Assembly: GCA_965178125.1 (NCBI GenBank)
Contig: OZ237758.1
Coordinates: 434,001-498,000 of the forward strand
Source of the DNA: Bilabrum cf. latius
Lineage: Eukaryota > Bigyra: Bicosoecida > Bigyra > Bicosoecida
Direction: 5' to 3'
DNA: 64,000 nucleotides
Shown here: positions 21,108 to 35,000 of the stretch, in pieces
Numbering within the stretch: position 1 is the first letter of the stretch
Layout: every line of letters begins with the position of its first letter
The notes under the pieces: model-generated
What the model saw: only the letters and a program-made list of their open reading frames with translations
The model's database searches: none
Told to the model about the DNA's origin: nothing
Translations under genes and position numbers: made by a program

Positions 21108-22386
21108 ATTTAAGGTCAAGCATAACCGAACAATGGGTGCTGCGCAAAGACAGCATGACCATGACGGTGGACTTTCGTCCGCAACCGTATACAGCGAGGC
21201 AAGCCCCACTGCACCGGCCCTAACAAGATCCCACACTCCCCACTCCCTCACCTCACTCTCCGCGAGCCACGAAACACTCACCACCCCACAAACACTCTCT
21301 CTGTTCGCCATAAATGGCCTCCCCATCCATCTAGTGCCTCGCTGGTTATAGCCCACACGCTCCTACCTGACATACCCTGTCTCCTGATATGCCTCCACAT
21401 CTTCACCACTCCTCCGGAATAGGTCCCGAACAATCCTGCCTACGGGCAGAACCCCTCAGTGCTGCCGATCTCTCATAAGACAGCCCATCGACAGCCCAAA
21501 TAAGACACACCCACCCAGTGCCCCTTGCTTCAGCCCACCTGGCCGTATCCCCAACCCGGCCAGTTGCCTCTCGCCCCTGTTACCCCGCACCACAATCTCC
21601 GCGGTCTCCGCGCAACCTGCAACGCATCAACCGCACGTTCCTTCTTGGTTTTCCTGGTCCCCTTGAAAACCTTCACTCGCTCACCTTTCCTCCGTTATAG
21701 GTGCTACACGAACTTCCTGTGCAGCAGTTGCTCTCTCCCTTGGACCTCCGCAAGCAACCTCAACAAGCCGTACTCTCCCCATCCAATGAGTACGCCCCGA
21801 ACAGCAAACCTTCTCCCCCCGAGGCCCCTGTCCTTCTCGTTCTCGTGCCTAGTTTTCACTGGAAACAACTATTCTTGGCCCGTTCCAGGTTGTACCGCGA
21901 ACATACATCTCGCGCCAAGTCTTGTCACGGCAAGCGTTTTCGGCACAAAACTCTCACGCATGTCCGGCGCCAAACTCGCGCCTCCAAAGACATAAACTAT
22001 GAGTAATTTTGTGAAAATAAATGCCCACCCCGCCCGAATTCGCGCCCCAATCAAGACAAGGAGAACGGATGCACATCCAACGGCTATCAACCGATTGGCG
22101 CCAACCCTCCCACCGATCAACAGGCAGCTACTCTACTCACTTTCCCACCACGATTACTTTGCCCCACACATCACAAGTAATAGCCGGGAATTGCAAGCCC
22201 ACCTCGCATGCACCCCAGAGGCAACGAGAACACGATCCTGCGGCTCGTTCGAGTCAAACACATAGTAGCGTACTAAGTGTGGTTTTAGAGCTGAGCACGT
22301 TACGCGCTGCACATGGGTGACAAATAGTCCATTCCATCAGCTGGAAAATCAGGATAACTAGTCCTTGACGCCACATAGTCTGATTC

Positions 22387-25300
22387 ATGGGCTGGTTGTA
22401 TCGATTTTGTACACCCTCTCATGCGGCGCCTACATTAAGAACCGCCGCTATAGCTGCTGCTCTCGCGGTTGCAGTGAGCGCCTCTGCGTCTTCTGATGCT
22501 CACTTCAGAATTACCGGACAGTACCAAGCGTATGGGTCTCAATACTTTGGTACAGAGGTTATTGAACTTTCCTCGGATTTTGAGCTCCGCCAGGCGACTC
22601 GCGTGGTGGCAGTGTCTGACAGCGCGTACCGAATTACGAGACAATCTGGTCTGGTCACGCACGCCGGAGCCCTCCACATGATGTGGATCAACGAAATTCT
22701 CTTGTCCAATGGAACTAGATTGAGCAGTGTTACGGAGACGGCAGTGATTACGGACGGGATTGGGCTCCCGGAGGGAACGCTGCAGAACGGCGACTATTTT
22801 GGAGTCGAGCTGGCCTAGCTGCCAGATCTCGACGGAGACGGGGCTGTCCGGGAGATTGCAGTCAGTTCGATGCACTGGGGTCCCAACAACCGTGACTATG
22901 GAGCAGTGTTTGTATTTTTTCTCAGCCCGAACGCCTCCGTGGTGAGCGTCACTATCCTTTCGCATTCCATGAACGGAGCTCCTCCCTTGAACCAACGAGA
23001 TGCTTTTGGTCGTGGTGTCTCGGCAATCGGGCCCGACACTATCGCTGTTAGCGCCATAGGCGACGATACTGCCGGCTTTGGATCAGGGGCACTATACGTG
23101 CTTCGCCTCAACTCGGACGGCAGCTGTCGAGAGTACAAAAAGTTTACTGACGGCAGCAATGGCCTCCCCGTAGGTACCTTCCAGCAGTATGATTTTTGGG
23201 GCGTTTCCGTCCAGGCAGTGGGGGACCTGAATGGGGACGGGAACGACACAGAGCTGATCGTGTGTGCTGCGCTGGACCAGACTGGAGGCAGCAGCAAGGG
23301 CGCCTGCCTTGTTCTGGAGTTCTCGCCGGACTTCGACAGCGCGCGCGTCATGTCGAAGATTGCCGACGGGCGCGGGGGCATTGATGCTGGTGCTCTGAAG
23401 GGCTTCAACTTCGGGATGAGCGTTTCGTGGACCGATATCGATGGTGATGGCAGCCACCGCGACCTCATCGTCGCCGGGGCCCCGTACAACCAGCAGACAG
23501 CCATTTACGCAATGCGTTTGTCGAGCGGCGGTGAAGCGACGTCGTTCCGCAGGCTGAGAACATACGACTACATCCCTGCGTTTGGGCGTTCCAGTTCTTT
23601 GGACACTACCGACGAAGTCTTCGCCGATCAGTACGACTACTATGGAGACGGGCTAGCCTCCATTTCGCCTGTGTCCAATCCTTTCGGGCCCACTGACCTG
23701 GTCGTCGGCGCCCCAGGTTATGTGAATTGGAATCTCGGCAGGGACATGGGGTGGAGCACGTGGCAGCGGGGGCTGGTTGCATTCTTTAACATGAACGGTG
23801 CAGCTAGGGTGAGCGCGCTAGATGCCCAGCAAGGCGTGTGTGAGGCAGGCGGTTCATCGGCTTTTGCAGCTGGAGTGGTTCCCGAAATCCGCGCGGTCTT
23901 AGTTGTGACTGGTGCTTCGTCGACCGCCACTAGTCAGAGTGGGCATGAAAACGACGACGATGACGACGACGACGACGACGACTTAGACAGTAGTGATGAC
24001 GATGGATACGACAGCCCTGCCGCTGTGCACAGCGCACATGCCAGGCTAAAGCAAGGGGGTGGGACGAGGGTGGTTCTGGACGTGCGGGTGCCGACGGCCT
24101 GGCGAGTGAAACTTCTTACTGTCGAGCGGATAAGCCGCGGCCTTCCGCTAGCAGACAATGATGAAGATCCCCGCACAATGTTTGCGTTCACGAGGTCCGA
24201 CTCAACCAGCTCCGCCGTCAGCTGCACACGTCTGCGGCAGCGTAGGTCATCCTGTGGTGCCGTTGTAAGTTGCAGGTCTGGCCCGGGCCTGGGCCAGGTG
24301 GAAGCATACGTGGCCTACGACTCTGCACAGCGACGTACCAATGGCAGCCCGACCGTGTCGGAGCGCTCCAGTTTCTTGTTGCGATACGATGATCCGGTCG
24401 TCTAGACCCTATCCGTATTTCCTTAGGCCCAGTTCGTCCCGAGGGCTGGCGGCCTTGGGCTCGCCGTGCAGGGCGTGAACCTCTTCGATCTCAACGACTT
24501 CGCATGGAACTCGTCTACTGCTCCTGACCCTGCAACGTTTGGAAGTGGGCTGCCGCTAGGTTCGCGAATGTTTATAGGGCCGTACGAGTGCCCGCAGGCC
24601 TAGATCAGAAGGAGCTTCGGCGGACGTCTCCTGAATTGCATGCAGCTTCCTGCAGGGTATGGTGGCCCTCACCCCGTGCGTTTTGAGCTGCCCGGTAGCC
24701 TGATCGTTCAAGCTGAAAATCCATCAACCTTCCTCACCTATGAGCCCGCTCGTATCGAGTCTATGACGCCCTCGCTTGTGTACTTGGACCCGAATCCGGC
24801 CGCAAGACAGCTCTTTCAGATCAGAGGCCGCCTTATCGGAGACTCCTCGGTCATTACATCGGTACAGGTTGGAGGTTTGGAGTGTCGCAATGTTTCGATT
24901 CATCTCGATGGTCTGGGTCTCAACTGCACCGCTGGGTTGAGCGGGTACGTAAACAACAATGTTGAGATTATCCATGGAGGTGTACGGAGCCAAGGCGGCG
25001 CTGACTTGCTCGAGTACACCGTGCCACCAAGGATTGCAGGCGCAACTCCTGCCGAGATTCCGGTCGCAGGTGGGGTCAACGTGAGCTTTTTCGGATACAT
25101 AGGCTCGTCTCAATCGCAAATCGGAGAGGTTTTTATTGGAGACAGGCCTTGCCTGCAGTGGACTGTCTAGAGCGAGGTTGTGCTGGAGTGTTTGGCCCCT
25201 CCAGGCACTGGGAGCGCCCTGAAGGCCTCTATCCTCTCTCCAGCGGGGGTGCGAACATTCAGTGCGTTCCCACTCGTCTCCTATGAGGCTCCTGAGCTGG

Positions 25301-28300
25301 ACAACGTGCATCCTAGTGACCTTCTATCGAACCCTACAGCTCGGTATAACTTTTTGCTGACTGGAAGCAACTTCGGTGCCGTGCAGTCGGACGTAGTCGA
25401 GGCAGTAGTGGGGGGCGTGAGGTGTCCAAATCCTATCCTGGAAAACACTTCTGCTATTAGATGCAATGGAATCGGTCCCCCGTGGATTTCGAATGGTGCA
25501 CGGGTCACCATTGCCGACTAGTCTGGGACTTTGGCGGATGCTGTGAGCTACCAGCCCCAGCCAAGGGTAACCGGTGTGGCTCCACTGTTGCTGCCCACGA
25601 GCGGAAGAGAACCGTCGGGTGCGTCACCTGTTACCATGACTTTGAGTGGGGAGGGCTTTGGTCTTGCAGCGAACGACGTGACTAATGTGACAGTAGGCGG
25701 TAAACCGTGCCTGTCAGTGGGTCATGTCTCCTCGTTTGAACTGAGGTGCGAGGTGCCCCCAGGCATCGGAACGGGCAAACAGGTTGTTGTGTTTACGCGA
25801 GAGAACGGTAACAGCAGTAGTACGGTCGCGTCTGCTGCGGATGCTTCGCTATCAACGGTGTCATACCGAGCGCCAGAAATTCGAGCCCTCAGGATTCGGA
25901 CCTGGGGCCCGTACTCACCCGGTAGCAACGTATCGGTTGGCGACCAAAGCCCCACTGTCGGGCGTCCACTGCAGTCGTACGTTCTAGGGGGCGAGCGCAA
26001 CGTTTCAATTGAACTGCGGGTGAGCAACGCCGGGTCAAGCCTGGGTGATCTGGTGGGGTTGGGCTTCCTCATCGATGATGACGACGACGAGAGGCGTGGA
26101 TGGGGGTGTGAAGGCGGGTATGTTGCATCTGAAGCATGTACCGCGGGTCATTGCGAACTGGAGACGATCGTTTGCCCCAGCCTTGACTTCACCGGCGTCA
26201 GCGAAGCGGGCGTACTCCGAGCGTCCTTCGCGGTTGGGGGGCAGCCTGCCAGCTCGATCGTCACACCGAACCCTGCTTCCTCAGATGGGAACGCATTCCC
26301 GCTTTCGGTAGAGGTCGTAGGCGAGCCCTCTGTATCCGTCGTTACACCGAGTGAATTTCCTACTCTCGGGTCGGATGCCCCATCGTTTGCGGAGTTGGAC
26401 GCAGAAGCGGGCACATGGCCAACTACGGCTCGCATCGTTGGCCTAAATTTCGGGTACGCTGCCCATGATGTCACGAACGTCACCGTAGGTGGAACTCCTG
26501 TCACCGGTGCAGAGTGGGTGTCACCGACTGAGATCATTGTGAGGGTTCCACCGGGAGTGGGTGGTCGGCAGGCCGTGGTAGTCACGACCGCAGGCGGCCT
26601 GCAGTCGAATGCTGACGGGGCGAGCCTCTCCTACAGCCGCCCCGAGATCATCAGCATCAGTCCGGCATATGTGTTTGCTGGTCGAGGCACCCAAACCATA
26701 CGCATCGAAGGGCGGCACTTCGGTAACGCAGCGGGCGATCTCGATGAAGTCTCCTTGGTGGCGCCAGGAATGGACGGTGACCTTGAGCTCGGTTGCGCAT
26801 CATCACGCTGGATCAATCCGTTCGCTTTCGATTGTACAATTGGGGCACTAGACCTGCTCGATATTCAAGCGCTCGGAATCAGTGGTGTAGAAGCAGCCAG
26901 GCTGCGATCGGGCAACTAGAGCTCGAGCTCGAGCCCGGGGCCCACTGAGGCAAGGACTGGGAGCCCTGGCCAGCAGTCGGTTGCCGTCGCAGTTACGACG
27001 CGGGTAGGAGGGCAGTCATCGGATCTGTCTGCCTCTACCCCAACGCTCCTTGTGCTGGGCAAGCCATCCGTGTCGCTCGTGTCACCAAGTGTCATGGAAA
27101 CTTCCGGGTCGGAAGGCACAACCACGCCAGTGCAGATCATCGGTGCGGGATTCGGCGTCGTGGCGACCGACGTGCACAGCATCACTATAGGCGGCAAGAC
27201 GTGTAGACACGTGCAATTCGTAAGCGGTGGGGAGCTTCGCGTGAGCATGCCCCCTGGTGCCGGCAAGGATCTAGCAGTAGTGGTCAGGACAAGAGGTGGC
27301 CTTGCGTCTGAGACGACCCTGCAATCACGCATTAGCTACAGTCCCCCAACTGTGGACGCTGTTACTCCAACTCACCTATTCGCGGCGAACCGCTCCGTGC
27401 TGACAACTGTACGTGTAGTTGGCAGCAACTTCGGGCCCTCTGGAACTGTTGATGTCATGGCTGGCGCGATGCTCGATCAAGTCACCTGCAACACCACGCT
27501 GCAGAATCACACTTTCTTGGAGTGCACAGTGAACGCAAAGGATTTTGACAGGTATCCAGAGTTGTTTTCTTCGAGCGATGGGGCATCCAGCGGTCGATTG
27601 TCCATGGTATCACCAGTGTCTGCACGCATCGCCGTGGTAGTACGCGTGGCACAGCAGGAGACTACTTCTGCGGCGGGTCCTACCAACAGTCTCGAGGTGG
27701 TAGGACGCCCGCAAGTCAACCTCATCAACCCCCGAGTAATCCCAACGGGCGGTTCGCAAGCTTTAAATGGCGCAACCGGCGTGGCCAATGTGGTAGTGCT
27801 GGGGAACGGTTTTGGCACCGGACCTGGTGACGTGCTTGATGTGACCGTCGGCGGCAAGCCATGCTCTTCCGTGATCTGGGTCAGTGGAACTGAGCTACGC
27901 GTTACCGTACCACCAGGCGTGGGAAAGTTGCAGGCAATGTAGGTTCGCACTCGTGGGGGGCTCACTAGCCTGTCCACAAACGAAGGCAGCTTTGTGCAGT
28001 ACCGCCAGTCCATCGTGACGTCCATTACACCCACGTATTCTATGACAGGCGACCTGCAGTCTTCTTTCTCGATTCGAGGCACGGACTTTGGCAACCGTCC
28101 GCAGGATGTTGAAAGTGTGTTTGTTGGAGGGCAGTTGTGCGGGCAAATTGAGTGGATATCTTCGACAGCCATCAACTGCAGCGGCGTGGACGCCCGTCAG
28201 TGGTCCGGGTCGAGCGTAGTAGCTGTCGTTGGTGGACAGGAAGGCAGCCAAAACACCCTTTTTGAAGCTGTAGGCGCCCCCATCGTCGATGTGGTGTCAC

Positions 28301-31300
28301 CATCTCTGTTTTCTGCCGGTGATAGCATCGTTTTGCTCGGTCAGCGTTTTGGATACGCCCCTACCGACGTGAGTGGGGTCTCTGTGGCCGGGCGGCCCTG
28401 CACAACGTTTGAGTTGCTCGGACCCACGGCCATCCGATGCATCGCTCCAGCGGCCCCTCCGAACCTGGAGGCTCAAGCTACGGAAAGACCCGAAGTTCTG
28501 CGCAATCTACCGCTAGTTGTCACCACTGCAGGGGGTCAACAATCAGCCGACTACCCCGTGTCTTACGCCGGCTCTGGAGTTGCACCGTTAGAAGCTCCCC
28601 AGGATTTGCTGGCGTACCGACCTGTGGGGAGCGCGCAGCGACTCATGCTCAGGTGGTCTTTTCCGGTGGAAGACCCAACAGATGCCGTGGAGCCCATTCG
28701 TTCCTTTGAGATCCTGGTCGTGACGGCCCGTGAGTCTGGCGAAGAGGTGATGGAGGCCAGCGAGGAGCAACAGCAATCGCAAGTCATCTCAGTCCGCTCC
28801 GACGGGGTCGATGAGATAGTGGATACACGCGATGGAGCGTAGGTGTACCGGCACACAGTATTTGCATTTACGACCGCTCCAGTATTCATTCGAGTCCGCG
28901 CCTCGAACTCAGTCGGGCCCGGGCCGTACAGTGATTTGGCTGAAGGCCCTCTGGCAGTCGGCATTCCCAAGGAGATCGATAGTACGATTGTCGTGGCAAC
29001 TGTGGACAGCGAAGGGCAACCTATCGCTCCTATCAGCGCTGCTGTATCATAGTACAACGCTGTTCGGGCGACGTGCAAAGAAAGCCAGTACCTAGGAAGC
29101 CATTTGCCTATCGATTTGCAGAGGTGCATGGAGTGTCCGCGTGCGGCCTATTGCGGAGGAAGCGGGGCCAACAATGTCACAGCTAGAGATGGGTTTTGGC
29201 GCGTGCCGTGGAGTAAGGGCGGCCTGGGCTTCAGTCGGTGCTACTTTCCACCCGCATGCCTTGGGTACGAAACATTTCGGGAGCCCTCCTACTCTGGCAC
29301 AGGATTTGCGAGACGGAGGCGCTCCCTCCAAGCTTAGACGCCGGGGCAGTTATCGGCTGCTGAGGACTACCTTCCCGATGCCACGACGAGCTCTCAGTCG
29401 CAGGCACTGAGTATGGAGCTCGCGCGGGACTAGCCGCCCACAGCAGTGCCTGAAGACAACCTCGGGGACCCACTATCGCACGAGCAGTGCGCAGAAGGAT
29501 ACACGGGCGTACTGTGCTCGGCGTGCTCGCCCGGTTTCGCGAGGTGGGGCAATCACGAGTGCAGGAAGTGCAAGTCGGCCAGGATGCTCGCGGCTGCACT
29601 CGTAGGCATATTCCTATTCATCTTTCTCGTAGTGGGCTGGCTCGTGATCAATGCCCTCCGGATTAACAGCAACCCCAATGGGCAGCGCATCGAGACGGCG
29701 ATACTAAAGATTATGTTCAATCATGCGCAGACCGTCAGTATTGCCGCGTCACTTGACCTGCGCTGGCCTGACAGCTCCATGTAGCTCTTCTCAGCAATGC
29801 AAACTGGCGGGTTTTCGTCCAGTTACGTGCTAAGCCTCGATTGCATGATAGAGGTGCCTGAAGATGATGTTGCTGGCATATCGGTGGGCAACCGCACGAT
29901 TCGATTCCAGGAGGAGTCTATGGGAGTGGGGCTGGAGGTGCCATACCAGTCCATGTTCCTTGCACGCTCACTTGTCATTCTCTGCATCCCGATTGCTCTG
30001 CTCGGCTTTGCAGCACTGTTTTGGTTTTGCTTTGCTCCAGTCGTAAAATGTTGCATGTGCTGCTGCCCGAAAACTTCGGAGGATGATGCGGTGCAAAGCG
30101 AGGCGACAGTCGAGGTTCAACGCACGCTGCGTCGTCTCAGTACGGAGTCGCCTGCAAACACACCAATCGACTCCTCTCTCAACACGCCGCGATCAAAGCC
30201 AAAGCCGGGCAAGGACCTGCTAGCTGCAACAGCTGCCAAGTACTCGCAACACAAGCGTAGCTTCTCGCAAGAAGGCCCAGTTGTCAGGCGGCAAAGCTCC
30301 GATGGCGGTTCGCAAGGCATGTCTCGCCGGCGAAGCAGCTTTGCTGTGATGCGGGAGCACTTTTCGTTGAGTGCTCGATTTGTGGGGGCAGATTTGACGG
30401 TGTGGCACAAGGTGATGGTCACGTCGCTCATCATCTTGTTTCTTGGGCACATGTCAGTGACGTAGACCAGCCTCGGTCTTCTCACCTGCACGAACGTGAA
30501 AGCAGAGACCGAGGCAGGAGTTCCTGAGGGAATGGATCCGGACAGCCTCGCAGTCGAGGACGTCACGGCGGTCGAGTGGCACGAACTGGATCCGGGATGT
30601 CCCGCTAGTCACCCCGACCGGCGGCTGTTGGGCGACCTTAACGTATGCTGCCACGACCCGCGGGCCCTTGCCTATATGATTGGTCTAGGCCTCCCCGGCA
30701 TGGCCCTGTACGCCGTAGGGATCCCTGCCATCGCTGCGCTCGCCATATACTGGAAGAGGGATCAGCTGAATGACCCGGTCACCAGGGCAACCCTGGGGTT
30801 CCTCTATGCCGGCTACAGGGACGAGTCGTGGTTCTGGGAGAGCGTGGTCATGCTGAGGAAGGTCAGCATCGCAACCGTGGCTGTCTTCCTGGAGCCGCAG
30901 GGTGTTGCGGTGCAGACGTATGCGGCTCTGTTCATCATCTTTGCGCTGACAATCGTGCAGCTCAAGGTAGAGCCTTTCGATCCTGTCAAGGCACCCATTC
31001 TAAATCACATGGAGCTGGCGTCCCTGGTGGCCAGCTTCGTCACATTTGAGTGCGGTCTTTTCTTAGTGGACGATGAGGCGTCCTCAACCTACAAAACGCT
31101 AGCTTCTGTCGGGATTTTCGTTGCGAATCTCGGGTTTCTCGGCTGGGCAGTCAGCCGACTGGTGGCGGCTGCGTACCGCAACTGGCAATAGGGAAAGGCC
31201 GAGAGCGCAGCCGTCAAGCGAGGCAGTCTTCGCAATGTTATGAAAGGCGTAGAGCGTCTGCAGAAGCGCACCGAGCTGCAGCTGAAGGGCCAGACCCCGC

Positions 31301-31740
31301 CACCGATGCCGTCGGGCGGCCGGAGCCAAGGCACCAAGGGCCGTTAGATCCGTGTGCAAATAGGACGCGGGGCGGCGGGTGCTGTCGGTGGTGGCTCTGC
31401 AGCAGGGCACCAAGGGGGGCGCATTTAGCTGCACATTTCAGCAGATGGTGGGTTTACCGTATCAAACCCGCTGCAGGCCACTGCCAACTCGGCTGCCACC
31501 AACGGGATCGACATGCAGGCCCTACCCCCGGGCATGGGGCTTGCCCAAGGGGCGGCTGCGGAGCTAGAGACGGGAGCAGGGACCATGGAGGCCGCCCACC
31601 ACGTTGATGATGTGGGGGGGAAGGATCCGACCCCGTCAAACTACTCGTCCACTGACAGCGACAGCGACGGCAGCGTGGAGGCAAGCTCATTGCAGGATGG
31701 GGGTCTTGGGGCTTTAGATTACTACGCTGGGCGGACCTGA
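22387..31740 (+). CDS. Giant FG-GAP/IPT/FN3 polytopic membrane protein
   Basis: Predicted surface receptor or channel-like protein of 3,117 residues in one uninterrupted frame crossed by 17 TAGs. Order: signal peptide (residues 1-35); FG-GAP/integrin-propeller-like repeats (about 40-670; 'LPDLDGDG', 'VGDLNGDGNDTELIV', 'WTDIDGDGSHRDLIVAGAP'); an array of IPT/TIG domains (about 780-2060; repeated 'VTVGGKPC', 'LRVTVPPGVG'); an FN3-like domain (about 2060-2195); a Cys-rich juxtamembrane region ('CMECPRAAYCGG', 'CAEGYTGVLCSACSPGF'); about seven to nine TMs (about 2400-2930); a cytosolic tail ending in TGA. Cytoplasmic loops are Ser/Arg-rich. A poly-Asp run lies near 23951. Paralogue of the giant gene at the right end. 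Ligand and transport activity cannot be deduced. Confidence 0.9.
23951..23983 (+). repeat. GAC/GAT trinucleotide run
   Basis: Encodes a run of aspartates within the giant protein's ectodomain, possibly a calcium-binding or disordered acidic linker. Confidence 0.85.
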
Positions 31741-32099
31741 TGTCACGGGACAACCACAACAGACGGTTCTGTTTGCCTGTAATACTGAGCGTTGTTTGCA
31801 ATTATTCGCTTCACTGCCTTACGTCTGTCACGCCATTGTCTCTCCGAACCTTCGCATATCACGCGCGGCAACGCTACCGATTGCGGGAATCCCACGCATT
31901 ACAACCGGCAGCCGTTCGGAGACAAGCTGAAATTTAAGTGCATCTGATCCAAACAAGGATTGATATAAACAACAACGCTGCTTGGCTAGTGGCCACGATC
32001 CCCAAACTCGTGGAGCACGGTCCAACGCAGCCTGGCATGATGGTCCCGACCAGATCAAATCCCGATCAGATCAAATCCCGACTACCCTGAAGAGGCTGC
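31741..32099. other. Convergent intergenic region
   Basis: 359 bp between convergent stops, with a tandem 16-bp repeat at 32050-32084. TGTAA at about 31780 could be a 3'-end signal but is not convincing alone. Confidence 0.4.
32050..32084. repeat. 16-bp tandem duplication (CAGATCAAATCCCGAT)
   Basis: Two head-to-tail copies just downstream of the coiled-coil gene's stop codon. Confidence 0.8.
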
Positions 32100-35000
32100 T
32101 CAGTGCTGCTCGCCCCTCTCTCGTCTCCTAGCCACATCCACCCCGTAGTGCCGAATCCTCGAGCCGGAAGAACTGGCCTGCACCACTCCGGGGCGCACCT
32201 CCTCAACCCCTGCAGCCAGCGGCACGCGGTCCCCTACCCTCATCTGTCCCCTGGCGGAGCCGTGGCCGCTGCCGCGAGAACCATCAGATCTCGCCGAGGC
32301 TGGCTGGCCCTCCTCGAGCAACCCCTCTTGACCCCGATCCTTGCTTGAGCCACGCCTGCGGCTAGAATCATCGCCCCGACCTCGGCGATGCTACCTTGGC
32401 GGCTTGCCAGACTCAGCACCTGGCATGGCGACGCCACCGTGCAGTGCACTTGCAGCGGCCGCGGACTAGGACCGCCTCAGCTCTCGAGCAGATCCAGCGC
32501 CGCGGTCTTCGCGAACGGAACTGCTGCCTGGCTCGCCTGCCCTGCCCACCGTTGCCATGACGCTGTCGTTACCCGCCCTGAAGTCCTGCCTGCCGCCCGA
32601 GCTGCCTCCACGATCCGCCTGCCCATGGCTGCGCACGCTCTCCCTGGCGCTGCTTCGAGCGCTGCCGTGTCCCTGACCTTTGCTTTCTACCCTGGGGGAG
32701 CGGTCGGTGGAGCGGCACCCAAAGGTCGATCCACCTGCAGAAGAGGCGACAGACGAGGCAACTCTCCTCCCACGAACCTCCACGTCACCGTGCCTCCCGC
32801 TTCCACCCCCAGTTTGCTGCCGCCTGCTTCCATCGCGCGACCCGCTCCGCCGACTGCCGGCTCTATCCGCGTGCTCACTCTCCGCAATGTCCCCGTCGCG
32901 CGCGCTTAGCCTCTTGAACTCCCGCCGCATGCGTCTCTGCTGCTCCGACAGCCGGACCAGGGCCTCCTCCACTGCTGCAAGGCTGGTAGTTGCGGGATGT
33001 GGCGCGTCACTGACCTCTCTTCGGTCCTTGACTAGGTCCTTTGCTTCACTCTCTGGCTCACCCGCGGCATCGTGCTGCTGCTTGGACTCTTGCTGCGCCG
33101 TTGGTGCCTGCGGCAGCACAGGAGGATCGACGGCCTGCTTAGCAGGGTGCACTGCCGTGGCAGCGAGCTGTGCAGCGGGGTTGGTCTGCCTGCCTAGTTC
33201 CCAGTGCCTGGCCTGCCCCACCTGCTCCTGGAGCCTCCGGAGCTCTGCCCGCATTCGGTTGCCGCTGTCGATAAGCGCATCCCGTTCACGCGCCAGGCGC
33301 TGCAAGTCGTTCGTGGCGGCTGCAAGCGCTACCTGAAGGCCGCCAGCTGACTGCCTCGTGGGACTGAGTGCATCGTCCCCCTAAGCCACCACCGCACCGC
33401 CGCTCTTGCCGGCAGCGCCCGCCAAGCCCACATCACCCCGGCTGGGCGCCTCGGCAGCTTGCTAGGCAGCCCGCAGAGCCCGCTGCTCCTGGCCCCTGAG
33501 CCTTGACCTGAGCTGCTTGACGACCTTCTGCAGGAACTGGCCCGTTTCTCGCACGCACTGCAGCTCCTGCGTGGCTCCGCGCAGCATGGTCTGCAGCTGA
33601 CTGGGCTCTGCAGGAAGCTCACCGGCTTGAGCGGCAGCGAGCCCGCCTGACGCTGCCTGCTCCAGAGCAGCTACTCTGTCCCTCAACACATCCACCAGCT
33701 TGCTTGCCCTGTCCACCTGCTCCTCTGCCTCGGCGCTGGTCTGCTAAGCGGACGCCGCTGCTGCCCTGGCTGTGTCTACCGCGGCGCTAGCAGCATCAGC
33801 GGCCCGGGCATCGCTTGCATCTGCAGCGTTCGAGTTCTGCGCCTGCAGCTCCTCGATCTGCTGGCGCATATCGCGGATAACCTGGCGAAACCGATCGCAC
33901 TGCTGCTCGAGCTCTTGGCACCGACCGCGCAGAGCCTGCTGCTGCCGTCCATCAATGGAGGTCACCGGCGTCACTGCGCTCCCTGGGATGAAGCCAGCGC
34001 CAAACCCGCTGTCCTAGCCGCCTGCCGCAGCTCCCGGCCCCCCGCCATCGCGCACCGGCGACAGAACCACGCCACCGTCCAGTCCCGCTCCATTGTTCCC
34101 CGGAGTCTGGGGGTTGTACTCAAACCCGACAGGCTCTGGAGCATCTGCGGCCGCACCGGTGTCTGCCAATGGACCCGCAGCATATCCCTCAGTGGCCCCG
34201 CCCTGAGCCCTGCCGAACGCGGGCGTCTGCATCCCAGCCGGCATCGAGGGCAGCGGAGACACGGGCCCCTGGTCGTCCGTAAACGCGGGCGAGGATACCC
34301 GTTGCAGGCCGGTCGCATCGATGCCCGTCGCTGATGCCATAGCTACGCCTGCACCTTCATCCATGCCCAGCAGCTGCGGCCGCCCCATTCCTCCGATGGA
34401 GGCCATGCCGCCGGTGGCAGCAGCCAGCTTATCTGCCGCTCGCATTGCACCATCCCTTGCTCTTCGCACCGCTGCGGCCGCTTGCGCGTGCCTATCTGCC
34501 TCGGCGCGAGCCTCCTTGAGCGCTTTCTCGGCCTCTTCCGCTCGCTTCTTCAGGCCGCCCGCGAGCTCCTGTGCCTCCCTGACGAGCCTGCGCTGGTCGT
34601 TGAGCTCCTCCTTCATCTGCTCCCTGTCCTGCAATGCCTCTGCTCTCTTGGACCTCAAGTCATCGAGCTCCTATTCCATCCTCTGCGCGCGGTCTGCCGC
34701 CGCTTCCAGCTCTGCGTGTGCCTTGCGGGCGTTCGATGCCGCCTCGTCCCGCTGCCTGACTGCCAGCTGCAGCCCCTCCAACGCCTCTGCCGCAGACTGC
34801 CTCAGCTCTTCCGACTCGCCGTCGCTGGTTGCCTGCGCCCGCCTCGCCGAGGCAGCCTGTTCCTCCGCGCCTCGGGCCCTAGACTCTGCAGCCCTCAGCT
34901 GCTGGGTCAGGGTCTCAATCTCCTGGCCTCTGCTGCTGCCCACCTCCCGCGCCTCTGCCAAGGCCTGCTCCACGCCCCGCAGCTGGCCCACCATGCCCTC

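Larger units (their letters stand above)
20167..22386. other. Gene-poor interval, 2.2 kb
   Basis: The longest stretch without a supportable gene. Base composition shifts: parts of 21200-22100 are C-rich and G-poor on the + strand. Short repeats occur at 20511-20583 and 21078-21107. Between about 20590 and 20960 the minus strand stays open if TAG is sense and encodes 'QVARFQGVKATQVPFDNE'-like sequence. The plus strand is also open there, so I cannot decide whether this is an exon, a decayed gene or chance. The promoter of the downstream giant gene should lie near 22200-22386. Confidence 0.5.
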